A stretch of 64,000 bases of DNA. Source: CBDIHP01 sp965279195. Lineage in GTDB: Bacteria; Planctomycetota; Planctomycetia; Isosphaerales; Isosphaeraceae. The position numbers and the translations under genes are program-made. Within the stretch, counting starts at the first letter, position 1. Each line of letters opens with the position of its first letter. The stretch is taken from the NCBI GenBank assembly GCA_965279195.1, contig CBDIHP010000032.1, forward strand, positions 1 to 64,000, written 5' to 3'. Shown here piece after piece: positions 1-9,600 of the stretch. The notes below the pieces were generated by a model that did not search any database, was not told the origin of the DNA, and was given only the letters and a program-made list of their open reading frames with translations.

Positions 1-472
1 GGTTGAGCCGGACGACCTCGTTCGCCGCCCCGACCGCGACGTAACCCGTCTTCCCATCCGGCGAGATCGCCACCCCACGCGGTTGCGCGCCGACTTCGAG
101 CTTGCCGATGACCCGGATCCTGTCCCCCGAGAGGTCCAGGAACGCGACGTCATACCCATACCAATGTGCGACGATCCCACGCCGGCCGTCGGGCGAGATG
201 GCCGCGCCGGCGGGCTTGTCTCCGGTCTTCAACTCGGCGAGCACCCTGCCGGACTTGGTGTCGACCAGCGAGACGGAGTCTGAGGTCTGATTGGCGGTGA
301 GCAGCCGGCTGCCGTCGGCCGAGAGGCTGAGCGAGATCGGCGAGCGGTGCGGCTCGCTGTCCGCGGCGGCCGGCTCGATGGCGCGGGCGCCTGGCCAGGC
401 CAGAGTGCCGACGAGGGTCAGGGCCAGGAACGTCGCCAGCCAGCGGAAGCGGGGGAGTCGCGTGCGGATCAC
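1..472 (-). CDS. secreted YVTN/WD40-type beta-propeller protein (3' part outside window)
   Basis: Only the first ~157 residues are inside the window; the gene runs off the left edge. The start is a GTG at 472 with an AAGGAG ribosome site nine bases upstream. Residues ~9-30 form a signal peptide ending near WPGARA. The rest shows propeller blades with repeated SPDG turns (AISPDGRR, AISPDGKT) and phrases such as SVSLVDTKSG typical of YVTN-family propellers. It is probably an exported or periplasmic protein; in planctomycetes such propellers are often fused to DUF1549/DUF1553 or cytochrome modules, but the part that would show this is missing. It is separated from the formate dehydrogenase operon by a palindromic repeat and need not be linked to it. 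Confidence 0.75.
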   Translation of the reverse strand, partial: MIRTRLPRFRWLATFLALTLVGTLAWPGARAIEPAAADSEPHRSPISLSLSADGSRLLTANQTSDSVSLVDTKSGRVLAELKTGDKPAGAAISPDGRRGIVAHWYGYDVAFLDLSGDRIRVIGKLEVGAQPRGVAISPDGKTGYVAVGAANEVVRLN

Positions 473-611
473 CGTTCTGGGCTCCTTCGGGGAACGATGC
501 GGGCGGGCGGCGGGGCGTGCGGTGGGATCGATCCGGGAAGAGGGCGTCGCCGGCGCGGACGAATTCTGCATCCTTAGGATAGGTGAACCGGCCACCCCTC
601 GGCAAGCGCCC

Positions 612-747
612 GTAGGGTGCGCTGCGACGCGTACCCTCGTCCACCGCACCGACAAATCGCCCCGCTGCGCGGGCGGATTGAACCGGCGTACGTCCCCGTC
701 GGTGCGGTGGACGTGGGCCCGGGAGGCCGCGTCGCAGCGCACCCTAC
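612..747. repeat. 136-bp palindromic repeat element with two perfect inverted arms
   Basis: A 20-base outer arm (612-631) is exactly inverted at 728-747, and a 15-base inner arm (639-653) is exactly inverted at 698-712, giving a long nested hairpin. The layout resembles a REP/MITE-like palindromic element. The outer edge at 744-747 supplies the TAG stop codon of the upstream formate dehydrogenase subunit read on the minus strand, so the element sits exactly at the 3' end of that gene and may also act as its transcription end. No second copy was noticed in this window; genome copy number is unknown. Confidence 0.75.
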
Positions 748-1757
748 ATGGGAGGTGGTGTGTCGTGAACCTTCTCATCCACCCCGCCGTGGACGAACTC
801 GAACCCGAACCGGCCCTTGATGCAGAGGTGGCCGTGGGTGACCTCGACGTCCATCGGGGACGTCACCTTCACGATGCGGTTGTCCTGCACGTGCAGCGAC
901 AGCGTGCAGCCGACGCCGCAGTACGGACAGATCGTGTCGGTCACCGTCTGGCGGGATTCGTCCCACTTTCCATGCTGGCGAAGCTCGTATTCGCTCCGGA
1001 ACATGAGCGCACCCGTGGGGCAGACGCCGATGCAGTTGCCGCAGTATACGCAGGCTGAATCGGTCAGCGGGACGTTCCCCTCGGTCGAGATCCGGGCGTC
1101 GAACCCTCGGCCTGCGACGGCGATCGCGAACGTGTTCTGCGCATCGGTCCCGCAGGCCTCGACGCACTTGTAGCAGAGGATGCACTTGCCGTAGTCGCGG
1201 ACGTAGAGGTCGTTATCCACCTTCAACGGCTGGGCCACCGTCTCGGCCGTCCGGCCGTCGGGCGAATGATGATGGCCCGGCTCGCGGCCATCTCGTTCGG
1301 ACGGCCCGGCGGGGGGCTTCGACGGGCCGTATCGCTCCGGTCGGGCCCCGTAACGTTCCGCATACGCGAGGGCCTGGGGGGCCGTCGAGAGGTCGACCGA
1401 CGAGGCGAGGAACTCGATCACCATCTTGCGGGACAGTCGCACGCGAGGCGAATCCGTCTGGATCTCCATGCCCGGCTCGACCGCCCGGGAGCAGGCGGGG
1501 ACCAGCGTCCGCGCGCCCTTCAACTCGACCACGCAGATCCGGCAGACGTTCACCGGGGTCAGGTTTTCGAGGTAGCAGAGCGTCGGCGTGTCGATCCCGA
1601 TCGAGCGACAAGCATCCAGGATCGTCGAGCCGGTCGAGACGCTCGCTGTCTGGCCGTCGATCTGGATCTCGACCCGTTCTGGCTCGTAGCGTGGAGGCGC
1701 GACGGGGATGCTCGACGGCCGTGGCGGGGGACGGAACCAGTAGGCGTTGTCGCTCAT
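744..1757 (-). CDS. formate dehydrogenase iron-sulfur subunit (N-terminal half of a split alpha subunit, NuoG-like)
   Basis: 337 residues, last gene of the formate dehydrogenase operon; its ATG overlaps the stop of the NuoE-NuoF gene (ATGA). Residues ~28-100 are a NuoG-like [2Fe-2S] domain (C61, C72, C75, C89). Residues ~180-255 hold two [4Fe-4S] motifs (C192/195/198/202 and C236/239/242/246). The C-terminal ~60 residues are the Fe4S4 domain that normally begins a molybdopterin formate dehydrogenase (C277, C280, C284, C312, with the CxK lysine K314). The His-Cys3 cluster of NuoG is absent; a loop containing HHH takes its place. The protein stops right after this Fe4S4 domain, and the molybdopterin part is encoded by the first gene of the operon. 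The role inferred is electron transfer from the Mo site to the NAD-reducing subunit. The stop codon lies in the palindromic repeat. Confidence 0.85.
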   Translation of the reverse strand: MSDNAYWFRPPPRPSSIPVAPPRYEPERVEIQIDGQTASVSTGSTILDACRSIGIDTPTLCYLENLTPVNVCRICVVELKGARTLVPACSRAVEPGMEIQTDSPRVRLSRKMVIEFLASSVDLSTAPQALAYAERYGARPERYGPSKPPAGPSERDGREPGHHHSPDGRTAETVAQPLKVDNDLYVRDYGKCILCYKCVEACGTDAQNTFAIAVAGRGFDARISTEGNVPLTDSACVYCGNCIGVCPTGALMFRSEYELRQHGKWDESRQTVTDTICPYCGVGCTLSLHVQDNRIVKVTSPMDVEVTHGHLCIKGRFGFEFVHGGVDEKVHDTPPPM

Positions 1758-3610
1758 CGGGGTGCCCCCTTGTGCGAGAGAGGTTCGAGCGCGACGAGGG
1801 CCGACTCGATGGCGTTCGTGGCCGTCTGCCCGAGCCCGCAGATCGACGCGTCGCGCATCACCTGGCCGATCTCCCTGAGGAGCGAGAGTTCCTCTTCGAC
1901 CCCGCCGATCGTCTTGCCCGATCGCAGTCGATCGACGAGTTCCTCCTGCCGGACCGTCCCGACCCGGCATGGCACGCACTGGCCACAAGACTCGTCACGG
2001 AAAAACGCGGCGATCCGGGCGAGCAGGTCGGAGAGGTCGACGGTCTCATTCAGGACGAGCACGACCCCCGAACCCAGCGTGGCCCCGGCGGCCCGGGTGT
2101 CCTCCATCGTCAGCGGCAGCGACAGTTTCTCCGGCCCCACGAACATCCCCGCCGCGCCGCCGAGCAGGACCGCACGCAATGGCTTGCCATCGGGGACTCC
2201 CCCGGCCATCCCGATCAGGTCGCCGAGCGTCGCGCCGAACTCGACCTCGTAGACCCCCGGTCGCGCGACGTGTCCGGACACGCAGAACAGCTTGGGCCCG
2301 GCGGAACCGGTCGTCCCGATCCGTGCGTAGGCCTCGCCGCCGAGCCTGAGGATCAGCGGGATATTCACGAGCGTTTCAACGTTGTTCACGACCGTGGGCC
2401 TGTCGAACAGCCCCTCGTGGACCGGGAACGGCGGCTTGTTCCGGGGCTCTCCGCGCTTGCCTTCGATCGAGTTGAAGAGCGCCGTCTCCTCGCCGCAGAT
2501 GTAGGCCCCGGCCCCCTTGCGGAGTTCGATGTCGAACGCAAACCCCGCATCCATCACACTCTCGCCCAGCAGTCCGGCGGCTCGCGCGAACTGGATCGCC
2601 GATTCCAGCCGACGGATGGCCTCGGGGTACTCGCCACGGACGTAGAGGTAGCCTCGCTCGCTCCCCGTGGCGAACCCGGCGATGGTCATCCCCTCGATGA
2701 CTGCGAACGGATCCCCCTCCATCACCACCCGATCCTTGAACGTCCCCGGCTCCGACTCGTCGGCGTTGCAGACGACATAATGCGGCCGGGCCGGGGCCTT
2801 CGCGACGGCATCCCACTTCCGGCCCGTCGGGAACGCCGCACCGCCGCGCCCCATGAGCTTCGACGCCAGCACCTCCGCGATCGTACCCTCCGGGCCCAGT
2901 TCGATCGCCCGCGCGAGCCCGGCATACCCACCCGAGTCGCGATAGTCCCCGAGATCCGCCGGTTCGTTCCGTCCGACCCGCGCGAGCAACCGCAACGTCG
3001 GGTCGCCGAACTGGGGCACCGACCGTCTCACGGATCCGAGATCATCGGTGCCGGATCCGTTCCTCGCGTCCGCAATCGCCTTCGCCGTGGCCGGGGCGAC
3101 CGATACTGCGCCGGGCGTCTCGCCTGCATGCAGCACGAGGGCCGCCGGAGCCAGTTCGCAGCGCCCCAGGCAGGGGCTCCGCCTCCATCCGCCCGGACCT
3201 TCCGGCCCGAGGGTGCGTTCCAGCTCGACGCAGAGCGGCTCGGCCCCCTTGATCCGGCAGGCGACGTCGTCGCAGATGTGCGCGACCGACGCGGGCTGCT
3301 CGGCGAGCGAGAACATGTGATAGAACGTCACCACGCCGTGCGCCTCGGCCGGGGGGACGGTCAGCCGCCGGCAGATGTAGTCGAGCGCACCCGGCGGGAT
3401 CCAGCCGAACCGCTCCTGTACCGCGTGGAGCACCGGCAGGAGCAGGTCGCGACGGGAGCGGGCGGATCGGCCCCCGAGGTTCGCGCTGTGGCCCTCCGCT
3501 TCCAGGTCCCGCGCCCCGCCCGCCCAGGCCGACGCCGGGGGGCCGAGCACGGAATCGACAGCCTCTCGCTCGGCCTCCGTCGCCTCGGGGCCTTGGAAGT
3601 GGAGGTCCAT
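1754..3610 (-). CDS. NAD-reducing formate dehydrogenase beta subunit, NuoE-NuoF fusion
   Basis: 618 residues. Residues ~45-170 are a thioredoxin-like NuoE/24-kDa domain with [2Fe-2S] ligands C113, C118, C147 and C151. Residues ~195-610 are a NuoF/51-kDa domain with the glycine-rich FMN/NADH segment GRGGAAFPTG (254-263) and the [4Fe-4S] set C542, C545, C548 and C591. This is the diaphorase module that passes electrons from formate oxidation to NAD+, or the reverse for CO2 reduction. The same NuoE-NuoF fusion is known for the beta subunit of FDH1 in Methylorubrum. The gene begins four bases after the catalytic subunit stops and overlaps the iron-sulfur subunit by four bases, so the three are translationally coupled. 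Confidence 0.92.
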   Translation of the reverse strand: MDLHFQGPEATEAEREAVDSVLGPPASAWAGGARDLEAEGHSANLGGRSARSRRDLLLPVLHAVQERFGWIPPGALDYICRRLTVPPAEAHGVVTFYHMFSLAEQPASVAHICDDVACRIKGAEPLCVELERTLGPEGPGGWRRSPCLGRCELAPAALVLHAGETPGAVSVAPATAKAIADARNGSGTDDLGSVRRSVPQFGDPTLRLLARVGRNEPADLGDYRDSGGYAGLARAIELGPEGTIAEVLASKLMGRGGAAFPTGRKWDAVAKAPARPHYVVCNADESEPGTFKDRVVMEGDPFAVIEGMTIAGFATGSERGYLYVRGEYPEAIRRLESAIQFARAAGLLGESVMDAGFAFDIELRKGAGAYICGEETALFNSIEGKRGEPRNKPPFPVHEGLFDRPTVVNNVETLVNIPLILRLGGEAYARIGTTGSAGPKLFCVSGHVARPGVYEVEFGATLGDLIGMAGGVPDGKPLRAVLLGGAAGMFVGPEKLSLPLTMEDTRAAGATLGSGVVLVLNETVDLSDLLARIAAFFRDESCGQCVPCRVGTVRQEELVDRLRSGKTIGGVEEELSLLREIGQVMRDASICGLGQTATNAIESALVALEPLSHKGAPR

Positions 3611-3614
3611 GGTC

Positions 3615-5528
3615 TCAGGTCGCTCCCAGCCGCTCGACCCGGATGGCCGCGGCCTTGAATTCGGCGGTCCCCGACCGGGGATCCGTGGCCTCGATCGTCA
3701 GGATGTTGGTGGCGACCTCGTCCTGATAGTGAGGCGTCATGAACGTCAAACCCGGGCGCAGGCCGCCGTCGATCCGCACCGGCACCTCGACCGCACCGCG
3801 CCGCGACGACACCCGCACCAGCTCGCCGTCTCCGACTCCCAGCCGCGACGCATCCTCGGGCGAGATGTCCAGGCTCTCCCCCTTGCGCAACGGCGAGGCG
3901 AAGCCCTGGGTCTGCACCCCGGTGTTGTAGTCGGACAGCCGACGGCCGGTCGTGAGCCGGAGCGGGAACTCCTCGGTCAATCGCTCGACCGGCGGGTCGT
4001 GATCCACCGGGTAGAACGACACCCGGGGCCCGTTGAGCGGCTGTTCCCAGAGCCGGCTGTGGAGGTACAACTCGCCCGGATGCGACTCGTCGTAGCAGGG
4101 CCACTGGAGCCCGCCCTCGGCTTCGATCCGCTGGTAGCTGATCCCCGCGTGGACGGGGCTGAGTGCGCGGAGTTCGTCCCAGATGCCCTGGGCGTCCGGC
4201 TGGCCCCAGTCGTGGCCCATCCGACGGGCGAGTTCGTAGAGGATCGCGATGTCGTCGCGGGCCCCGGCCGGCGGGAAAACCGCCTTCCGGACGCGCTGGA
4301 CTCGACGCTCGCTGTTCGTCACCGTCCCGTCCGACTCGCACCAGCCGGCGGCGGCCGGGAGCACCACGTCGGCCATCTCCGCCGTGGCGGTCAGGAAGAT
4401 GTCCTGCACGATCAGGCAGTCGAGCGATTCCAGGCGATGCCGCGTGTGGACCTGGTCGGCCTCCGACTGGAGCGGATTCTCGCCGAGGACATACAGCGCC
4501 CGGAACTCGCCCCGATCCATCGCCTCGAACATCTGCGACATGTGCCAGCCGCGCTTCGGGGGGATCTTCGCCCCCCACTTCCGTTCGAACTTCTCGCGGT
4601 ACTCGTCCACCTCGACATGCTGGAACCCCGGGAACCGGTCGGGCAGGGCCCCCATGTCGCCGCCCCCCTGGACGTTGTTCTGCCCGCGCAGGGGATTCAA
4701 ACCCGATCCGTACTTGCCGATGTGCCCGGTCAGCAGGGCGAGGTTGATCAGCGAGAAGACGTTGTCGACCGCGTTGTGGTGCTCGGTGATGCCGAGCGTC
4801 CAGCAGATGATCGCACGCTCGGCCTTCGCGAACGCGTGGGCCATGTCGCGGATGGCCGTTGCGGGTACGCCGGTTTCTTTCTCGGCGTACGCGAGCGTAT
4901 AAGGCTCGACGGCCTCCCTGTACGCGTGGAAGCCGGTGGTGGCGTGCGTGATGAAGTCGCGATTCTCCAGGCCCGATGCGATGATCTCCCGCCCCAAGGC
5001 GTTCGCGAGCGCGATGTCGGAGCCCACATCCAGGCCGAGCCATTCGTCGGCCCAGCGCGCGGAGCTGGTGCGCCGGGGATCCACGGTGTAGAGCCGCGCC
5101 CCGTTGTGAATGCCCTTCAGGAGGTGGTGGAAGAAGATCGGGTGGGTTTCTCGGGCGTTGGACCCCCAGAGCAGGATGACGTCGGTTTCCTCGACCTCGC
5201 GGTAGGAGTTGGTCCCCCCACCGACCCCGAACACGGTCGCCAGACCGGCGACGGAAGGGGCGTGTCAGGTCCTGTTACAGCTATCGATGTTGTTGCTGCC
5301 CAGGACGACCCGGGCGAACTTCTGGGCGACGAAGTTCATCTCGTTGGTCGTCTTCGAGCAGCTGAACATCCCGAACGCCGAGGGCCCGTGCCGCTCGACG
5401 GTCGCCCGAAGGCCGGCCGCCGCACGGTCCAGCGCCTCATCCCACGACGCCCGTCGCAGCACACCGCCGTCTCGCACCATCGGCTCGCGCAGCCTGGCAT
5501 ACCGACCGGCCCTGGTCTTGGACCTCAT
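3615..5528 (-). CDS. formate dehydrogenase catalytic subunit, predicted selenoprotein (in-frame UGA = Sec88), lacking the N-terminal Fe4S4 domain
   Basis: The reading frame runs from an ATG at 5528 to 3615 with one internal TGA at 5267-5265. The residues around it, CNRT-U-HAPSVAGL, match the active site of molybdopterin formate dehydrogenases, where Sec or Cys ligates Mo/W and the next His is catalytic. Downstream the frame continues without break through the molybdopterin oxidoreductase body and the C-terminal molydopterin-dinucleotide binding domain (LTTGRRLSDYNTG). Sec falls at residue 88 rather than ~140 as in E. coli FdhF because the ~50-residue Fe4S4 domain is missing here and is encoded by the last gene of the operon. 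The start is supported by a promoter at 5579-5606 that places transcription start near 5572; an upstream TTG at 5606 would lie inside that promoter. Automatic callers would split this gene at 5234/5267. No selA, selB or selC is in the window. Confidence 0.88.
5236..5267 (-). promoter_or_regulatory. bacterial SECIS-like element following the selenocysteine UGA
   Basis: Read on the minus strand, the UGA at 5267-5265 is followed by a hairpin with a perfect 6-bp stem, GUCGCC (5252-5247) with GGCGAC (5241-5236), closed by the loop GGUCU (5246-5242). Counting U of UGA as 1, the GGUCU falls at 22-26, the same place as the SelB-binding loop in E. coli fdhF. Part of the loop identity is imposed by the conserved Ala-Gly-Leu codons, but the stem is not, and the glycine uses GGT in a genome that prefers GGC/GGG. 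Confidence 0.8.
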
Positions 5529-5578
5529 CGTTCGCACCCACCGTTCGAGGGTTTCGGGCAAGAATCCGGATCGGGCCC

Positions 5579-5606
5579 ATTGTACGACAACCCGAACCGG
5601 ACTCAA
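5579..5606 (-). promoter_or_regulatory. candidate sigma70-type promoter of the formate dehydrogenase operon
   Basis: On the minus strand TTGAGT (5606-5601) and TACAAT (5584-5579) are separated by 16 bases. The -10 matches five of six consensus bases and the -35 four of six. The inferred transcription start, near 5572, leaves a leader of about 44 bases before the ATG at 5528. Confidence 0.45.
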
Positions 5607-5639
5607 GCGAACGTACCCGCCCCGACCGCCGTCCCCCGC

Positions 5640-5744
5640 TCAGGACGCCCGCCCGAACCGCTCTTCCAGGAGCAACCGCGCCCTTTCGAGCCCTTCCGGC
5701 GTGAAAACGACCGCGTTCGCCTTCCCCCTCGGGTCGAGGTTCAT
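5640..5744 (-). pseudogene. 34-codon remnant resembling the C-terminus of DUF6429 proteins
   Basis: A short open frame reads MNLDPRGKANAVVFTPEGLE followed by a basic/acidic helix ending in FGRAS. The pattern DP-x2-KA-x-(S/A)VV-x-T-x-EG followed by FG resembles, from memory, the last third of small DUF6429 proteins (about 75-80 residues). The N-terminal two thirds cannot be found upstream in any frame, so this looks like a decayed fragment just ahead of the formate dehydrogenase promoter. The family assignment is tentative. Confidence 0.4.
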
Positions 5745-5956
5745 CCCATCCCGGCCCGGACCCGATGAGCCACATTGGTGCGACGGGGTCGTACCCTCGA
5801 CCCGATCGCGCGGGCCTCCACGGTATGGAGAACGCGCGGGTCGGTTTCTCAGAGTATTTCCTGCCGCAAATCATTGCGGGCGCGGGGGCTGCTGGAATCG
5901 CGGGGGCCTGTGATGACCCGTCCTGGCGGCCCCGAAGTCGGACTCCGGAAGTCCGG

Positions 5957-6589
5957 TCATCTCGCGACCCGGCGACGCGCCCTCAGGAGCGGCCAGGAGG
6001 CGAGGAGTCCGATCGAGCCCAGGAGGAGACCGGAGGGTTCTGGGACGGCGGTCAGGGTGATCGTCCCGGCCTCGAACGACCCGATGGGGAGGTCGCCGCC
6101 CTGGTAGGAGAGGCCCGTGTCGGGGACTGAGAATGCGATGGAATAGATTCCCGATGCGGCGGGCGTGATGTCGAGCAGGACGCGTCCGAGCGAGACGGTG
6201 GAATTGGCGGCGAGGGTGATCGCGCCATTGGGGATGTCGAAGAGGTCGGCGGCCAGCAGCGGGGAGCCGGCCTGGACCGTGATGTCGGGGCCGAAGAGGG
6301 AGTGGCCGGCGAAGATGTAGGGGGCGACGGTCGCCGTCGTGGCCCGGATCAGGTCGATCGCCGGCGCGGCGCTCAGGCCGAAGCTGAAGCCGTCGATCTG
6401 GACGGCGTCGGGCCCGGTGTTCCGCAGCAGCACGTCCAGCCCGACGCCCGACGCGCCCGGGGTCGCGGCGACGGACTCGACGCTCAGGATGAACTCCGCG
6501 CGGGCGGGCCGGTGGGCGAGCGTCGCGAGTGTCAGTGCGAGGCATGTCAGGATCGGCCGCAGCCCGAGGAAACGGTCGGTAGAACGCAT
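5957..6589 (-). CDS. PEP-CTERM-type exported protein
   Basis: 210 residues from an ATG at 6589. Residues ~8-32 are a signal peptide (ILTCLALTLATLAHRPARA). The middle is a beta-rich cohesin/choice-of-anchor-like domain with segments such as GVGLDVLLRNTGPDAVQIDG. The C-terminus carries VPEPSG, a hydrophobic helix and a basic RARRR tail, the layout of PEP-CTERM sorting signals recognised by exosortase. It is therefore predicted to be exported and processed at the cell surface. It lies downstream of the dockerin adhesin on the same strand with a 64-bp gap and may share its transcript. Confidence 0.82.
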   Translation of the reverse strand: MRSTDRFLGLRPILTCLALTLATLAHRPARAEFILSVESVAATPGASGVGLDVLLRNTGPDAVQIDGFSFGLSAAPAIDLIRATTATVAPYIFAGHSLFGPDITVQAGSPLLAADLFDIPNGAITLAANSTVSLGRVLLDITPAASGIYSIAFSVPDTGLSYQGGDLPIGSFEAGTITLTAVPEPSGLLLGSIGLLASWPLLRARRRVAR

Positions 6590-6653
6590 CGGAGGTCCCT
6601 TGCGATCGTGGAGGAATGGGGTGGTGATGCGAGGCGATTCGGTGGTCGGGGGC

Positions 6654-9600
6654 TCATGCCCGCGAGCCGATCCGGCTGCGTGCGATCCGGACATCCTCGA
6701 CGTCGACCACGCCGTCGCCGTTGAGGTCGGCGAACGGGTTGTAGGTGAGGACGCTGGCCGCGAAGACGCCGGACATGTCGGCGCTGCTGACGGACCCGTC
6801 GCCGTTGAAGTCGCCGTACAAGACCTTGAACGCCCGGGTGAAGCCCGCACCCTGCGACAGGGCAGTCCCGGTGGCGTCCTTGATGGCGGAAGGCCCGGTG
6901 CCGAGCAGGGACGTCGCGGAGGTCCCGGCTGTGATCGGCGCGAAGGTCCAGGTCAGCGTGTTTGTCCCCAGCCCGGAGAGCCCTGTGGCGGAGATGCCCG
7001 CGAGGCTGGCGGTCGAGGCCGAGGCGATCGGCTCGCTGAACACGGCCTGGATCCCCGTGACCTGCCAGGGGAGCACGCGGTCGGCCGAGCCGATCAGGTC
7101 GAAAGATCGGGAGCCGTAGAGGACGCGGTAGGACCGGACGACGGGCGCGGTGTCGATCGCGATCCTGGCATTCGCCGCCAGCGAGCCCGCGGCGCCCGGA
7201 TCCGGCAGGGTCGGGTCGACGTCCACGCCCTTGGCGTCGCGGATGGTCCCGCCGGCGAGCTTCAGGGAGGCCGAGTCGAGGCGGGGGGCCGAGTCGCCGG
7301 GCCTGACCTCATATTCGAAGTTGAGAACCTGCTTGGATGCCATGGACTTGAAGACGGCGGTGCCGCCGGAATTGAGTACGAGGCGGGGCACGCCGGTCAC
7401 GACGACGTCCTGGGTGAACTCGACGCGGAGCGTGAGGATCTCGCCCGCTCCATAGGTCCGGGGCGGGTCCACCGCGGTAACCTTGACGACGATGGCGGCG
7501 GGGTTCCCCGCCTCATAGGCTCCGAGGTCGGCCCGACCTCCCACGACCCGATCAAACCCGGTGCCTCGCTGGTCGGTCAGTCCTAGATTCGAGGGGATAA
7601 CATTGAGCGCCGGGCTCCCGGGGAGGAGGGCCATGGTCGGGGTGATCCCGCCGTTATTCTGGAGCGGCCCCAATCTCGGGTCGCCGACGTTGGAAAATCC
7701 CCCCCGGGTGGTGATCTGGGGCGCACTGTCGTCACCGACGAGATTGGTTGTGCCGCTTGGACGCCCCAGGATATCGCCCCCGGCGTTCTGAGCGATGATT
7801 GATGACTGAATCGTTGACGAAGCATCCTGGATCACGAAGATGCCCCCACCGGTCGCCGCCGAATTCCTGACGATCGTGCATAGGCTGGATCGAAGAAAGA
7901 AACTGTAAAGGCCCCCACCTCGCGAACTCGCCGTGTTCCCGGAGATGGTGCTATTTGATGCGTTAAAAGTGAATTCGGCGTAGACGCCTCCGCCGTCGAT
8001 GGCTTGGTTGTTGGCGATCGTCGTATTGAGGATGGTGAGGTTCCTGAACGCATAAACCCCGCCTCCTCGGAACGCGGAATTGCCGATGATGGTGCAGTTG
8101 ACGAGCGTAAGATCGGGGTCTCCGACGGTAATCCCCCCACCGAACCCTCCGCTTGACGCGCCACCCGTCACGGTGAGGCGTTCGAGTCGAACGGGACTGC
8201 TGGGGGTGTTGCTCGTGTCGCCATTGATCTGGATGACGCTGAACTCCGGGGAGCCCGGGGCCGTGCTCCTGGCTAGGGTCACGCCCGCCTCCGGGCCGAT
8301 GATCGAGGTCCCATTGACGAGGGTGAGTGAGCCGAATCCCGGGTCGAGGGTGATGGTCTGGCTGGATCGGAAGACGACGGGATCGAACGTCACGTGGGCG
8401 GTCACGAACGCGGTATTGGCGTAGGCCACCGCCTCGCGGAGCGAGGTCAGTCCGTCGCCATAATCCAAGACATCCACCGCCGTCGTCACGACGAGGCTCG
8501 GCTTGTCGGAGCTGCCGAATTCGAACGCGCCGATGTCGTAGCCCCCCAGGGCGGGCCTGCCGTGTCGCCTCTGGTCGCGATCCAGGCCGATGAATCGACC
8601 CGTGTTGATTGCAGGGCTGCCGGGGAGGAGGGCCATGGTGGGGGTCGGGCCGTCGTTGTCCTGCAAGGGGCTGAGTCTCGGGTCGACGTTGAGGTGGTTG
8701 ACCGCCGGGTTCAGCCCGCCGCTGCCGTCCCCGATCAGGTTGGAATCGCCCAGGAATGTGCCGTTGAGGTCGCCCCCGTCGTTGCTGGCCACGATCGTGT
8801 TGAACAGAGTCGCGCCGCCGACGATGCCCCCGCCGATGGGATTCTGGGCGATCGTGCAGGAGAGAACCTGGGAGGACTGCGCGGCCCCGCTCAGGAACAT
8901 GGCCCCGCCGGCCTGGATGGCCTTGTTGCCCTGGAACGTGCAGTTCTCGAGCGACGCGGCGACGTCCTGCTTGTAGAGGCCCCCGCCGATGGGGCCGGAA
9001 TTCCCGATGACGCTGGTCCTGGCGAGCGAGAGTCCGCCCTGCGAGTAGATCCCGCCCCCGGACCGCTGGGCCGAATTCTGGATGATCGTGCATTCCTGGA
9101 TCGTCACGCTCGAGGACATGCTGTTGTCCAGGAGCCCCCCGCCCACCGTCCTCGATGCGTTCCGACTCAGCGTGCAGCCGACCAGCGTCAGTTTCTGGCC
9201 GGAATTCAGGATCCCCCCGCCGCCGACGTCGTCGAACGCCTGGCCCCTCGCGATCGTGAGGCTCTCCATCCGGACAGAGATCTGGCGAAGGCTGTTCCCG
9301 GCCGGCACGCCGGAGAGCTGGAAGATCCGGAAGGCGGGCGTCCCGGTCGCCAGACTGCGGGCGACCGTGACCCCTCCGATGGGGCCGACGATCGTGAGGT
9401 CGTTCTGGATCGCCAGCGGGCCCGAGGTGAGGTCGATCTCGCCGATGTTGTCCTGGAACTGAATGACGTTCGCCTGGCCGTTGCCATTCGCCTGGGAAAG
9501 CACGCCGCGCAGCGTACCCGGTCCGGAGTCGGCCGAGCTTGTGACGAGGAAATTGGCCAGGAGTTGCCGGCCTTCCAGGTCTTCCACGGTCGGGACCAGG

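Noticed and set aside
5234..5606. Treating the TGA at 5265-5267 as a true stop, with two separate genes
   Set aside because: The residues on both sides form one uninterrupted formate dehydrogenase active site and the TGA is at the Sec/Cys position with a SECIS-like hairpin behind it.
5957..6850. A longer start for the PEP-CTERM gene at 6850
   Set aside because: The extra residues overlap the dockerin coding region in another frame and precede an obvious signal peptide that starts at 6589.
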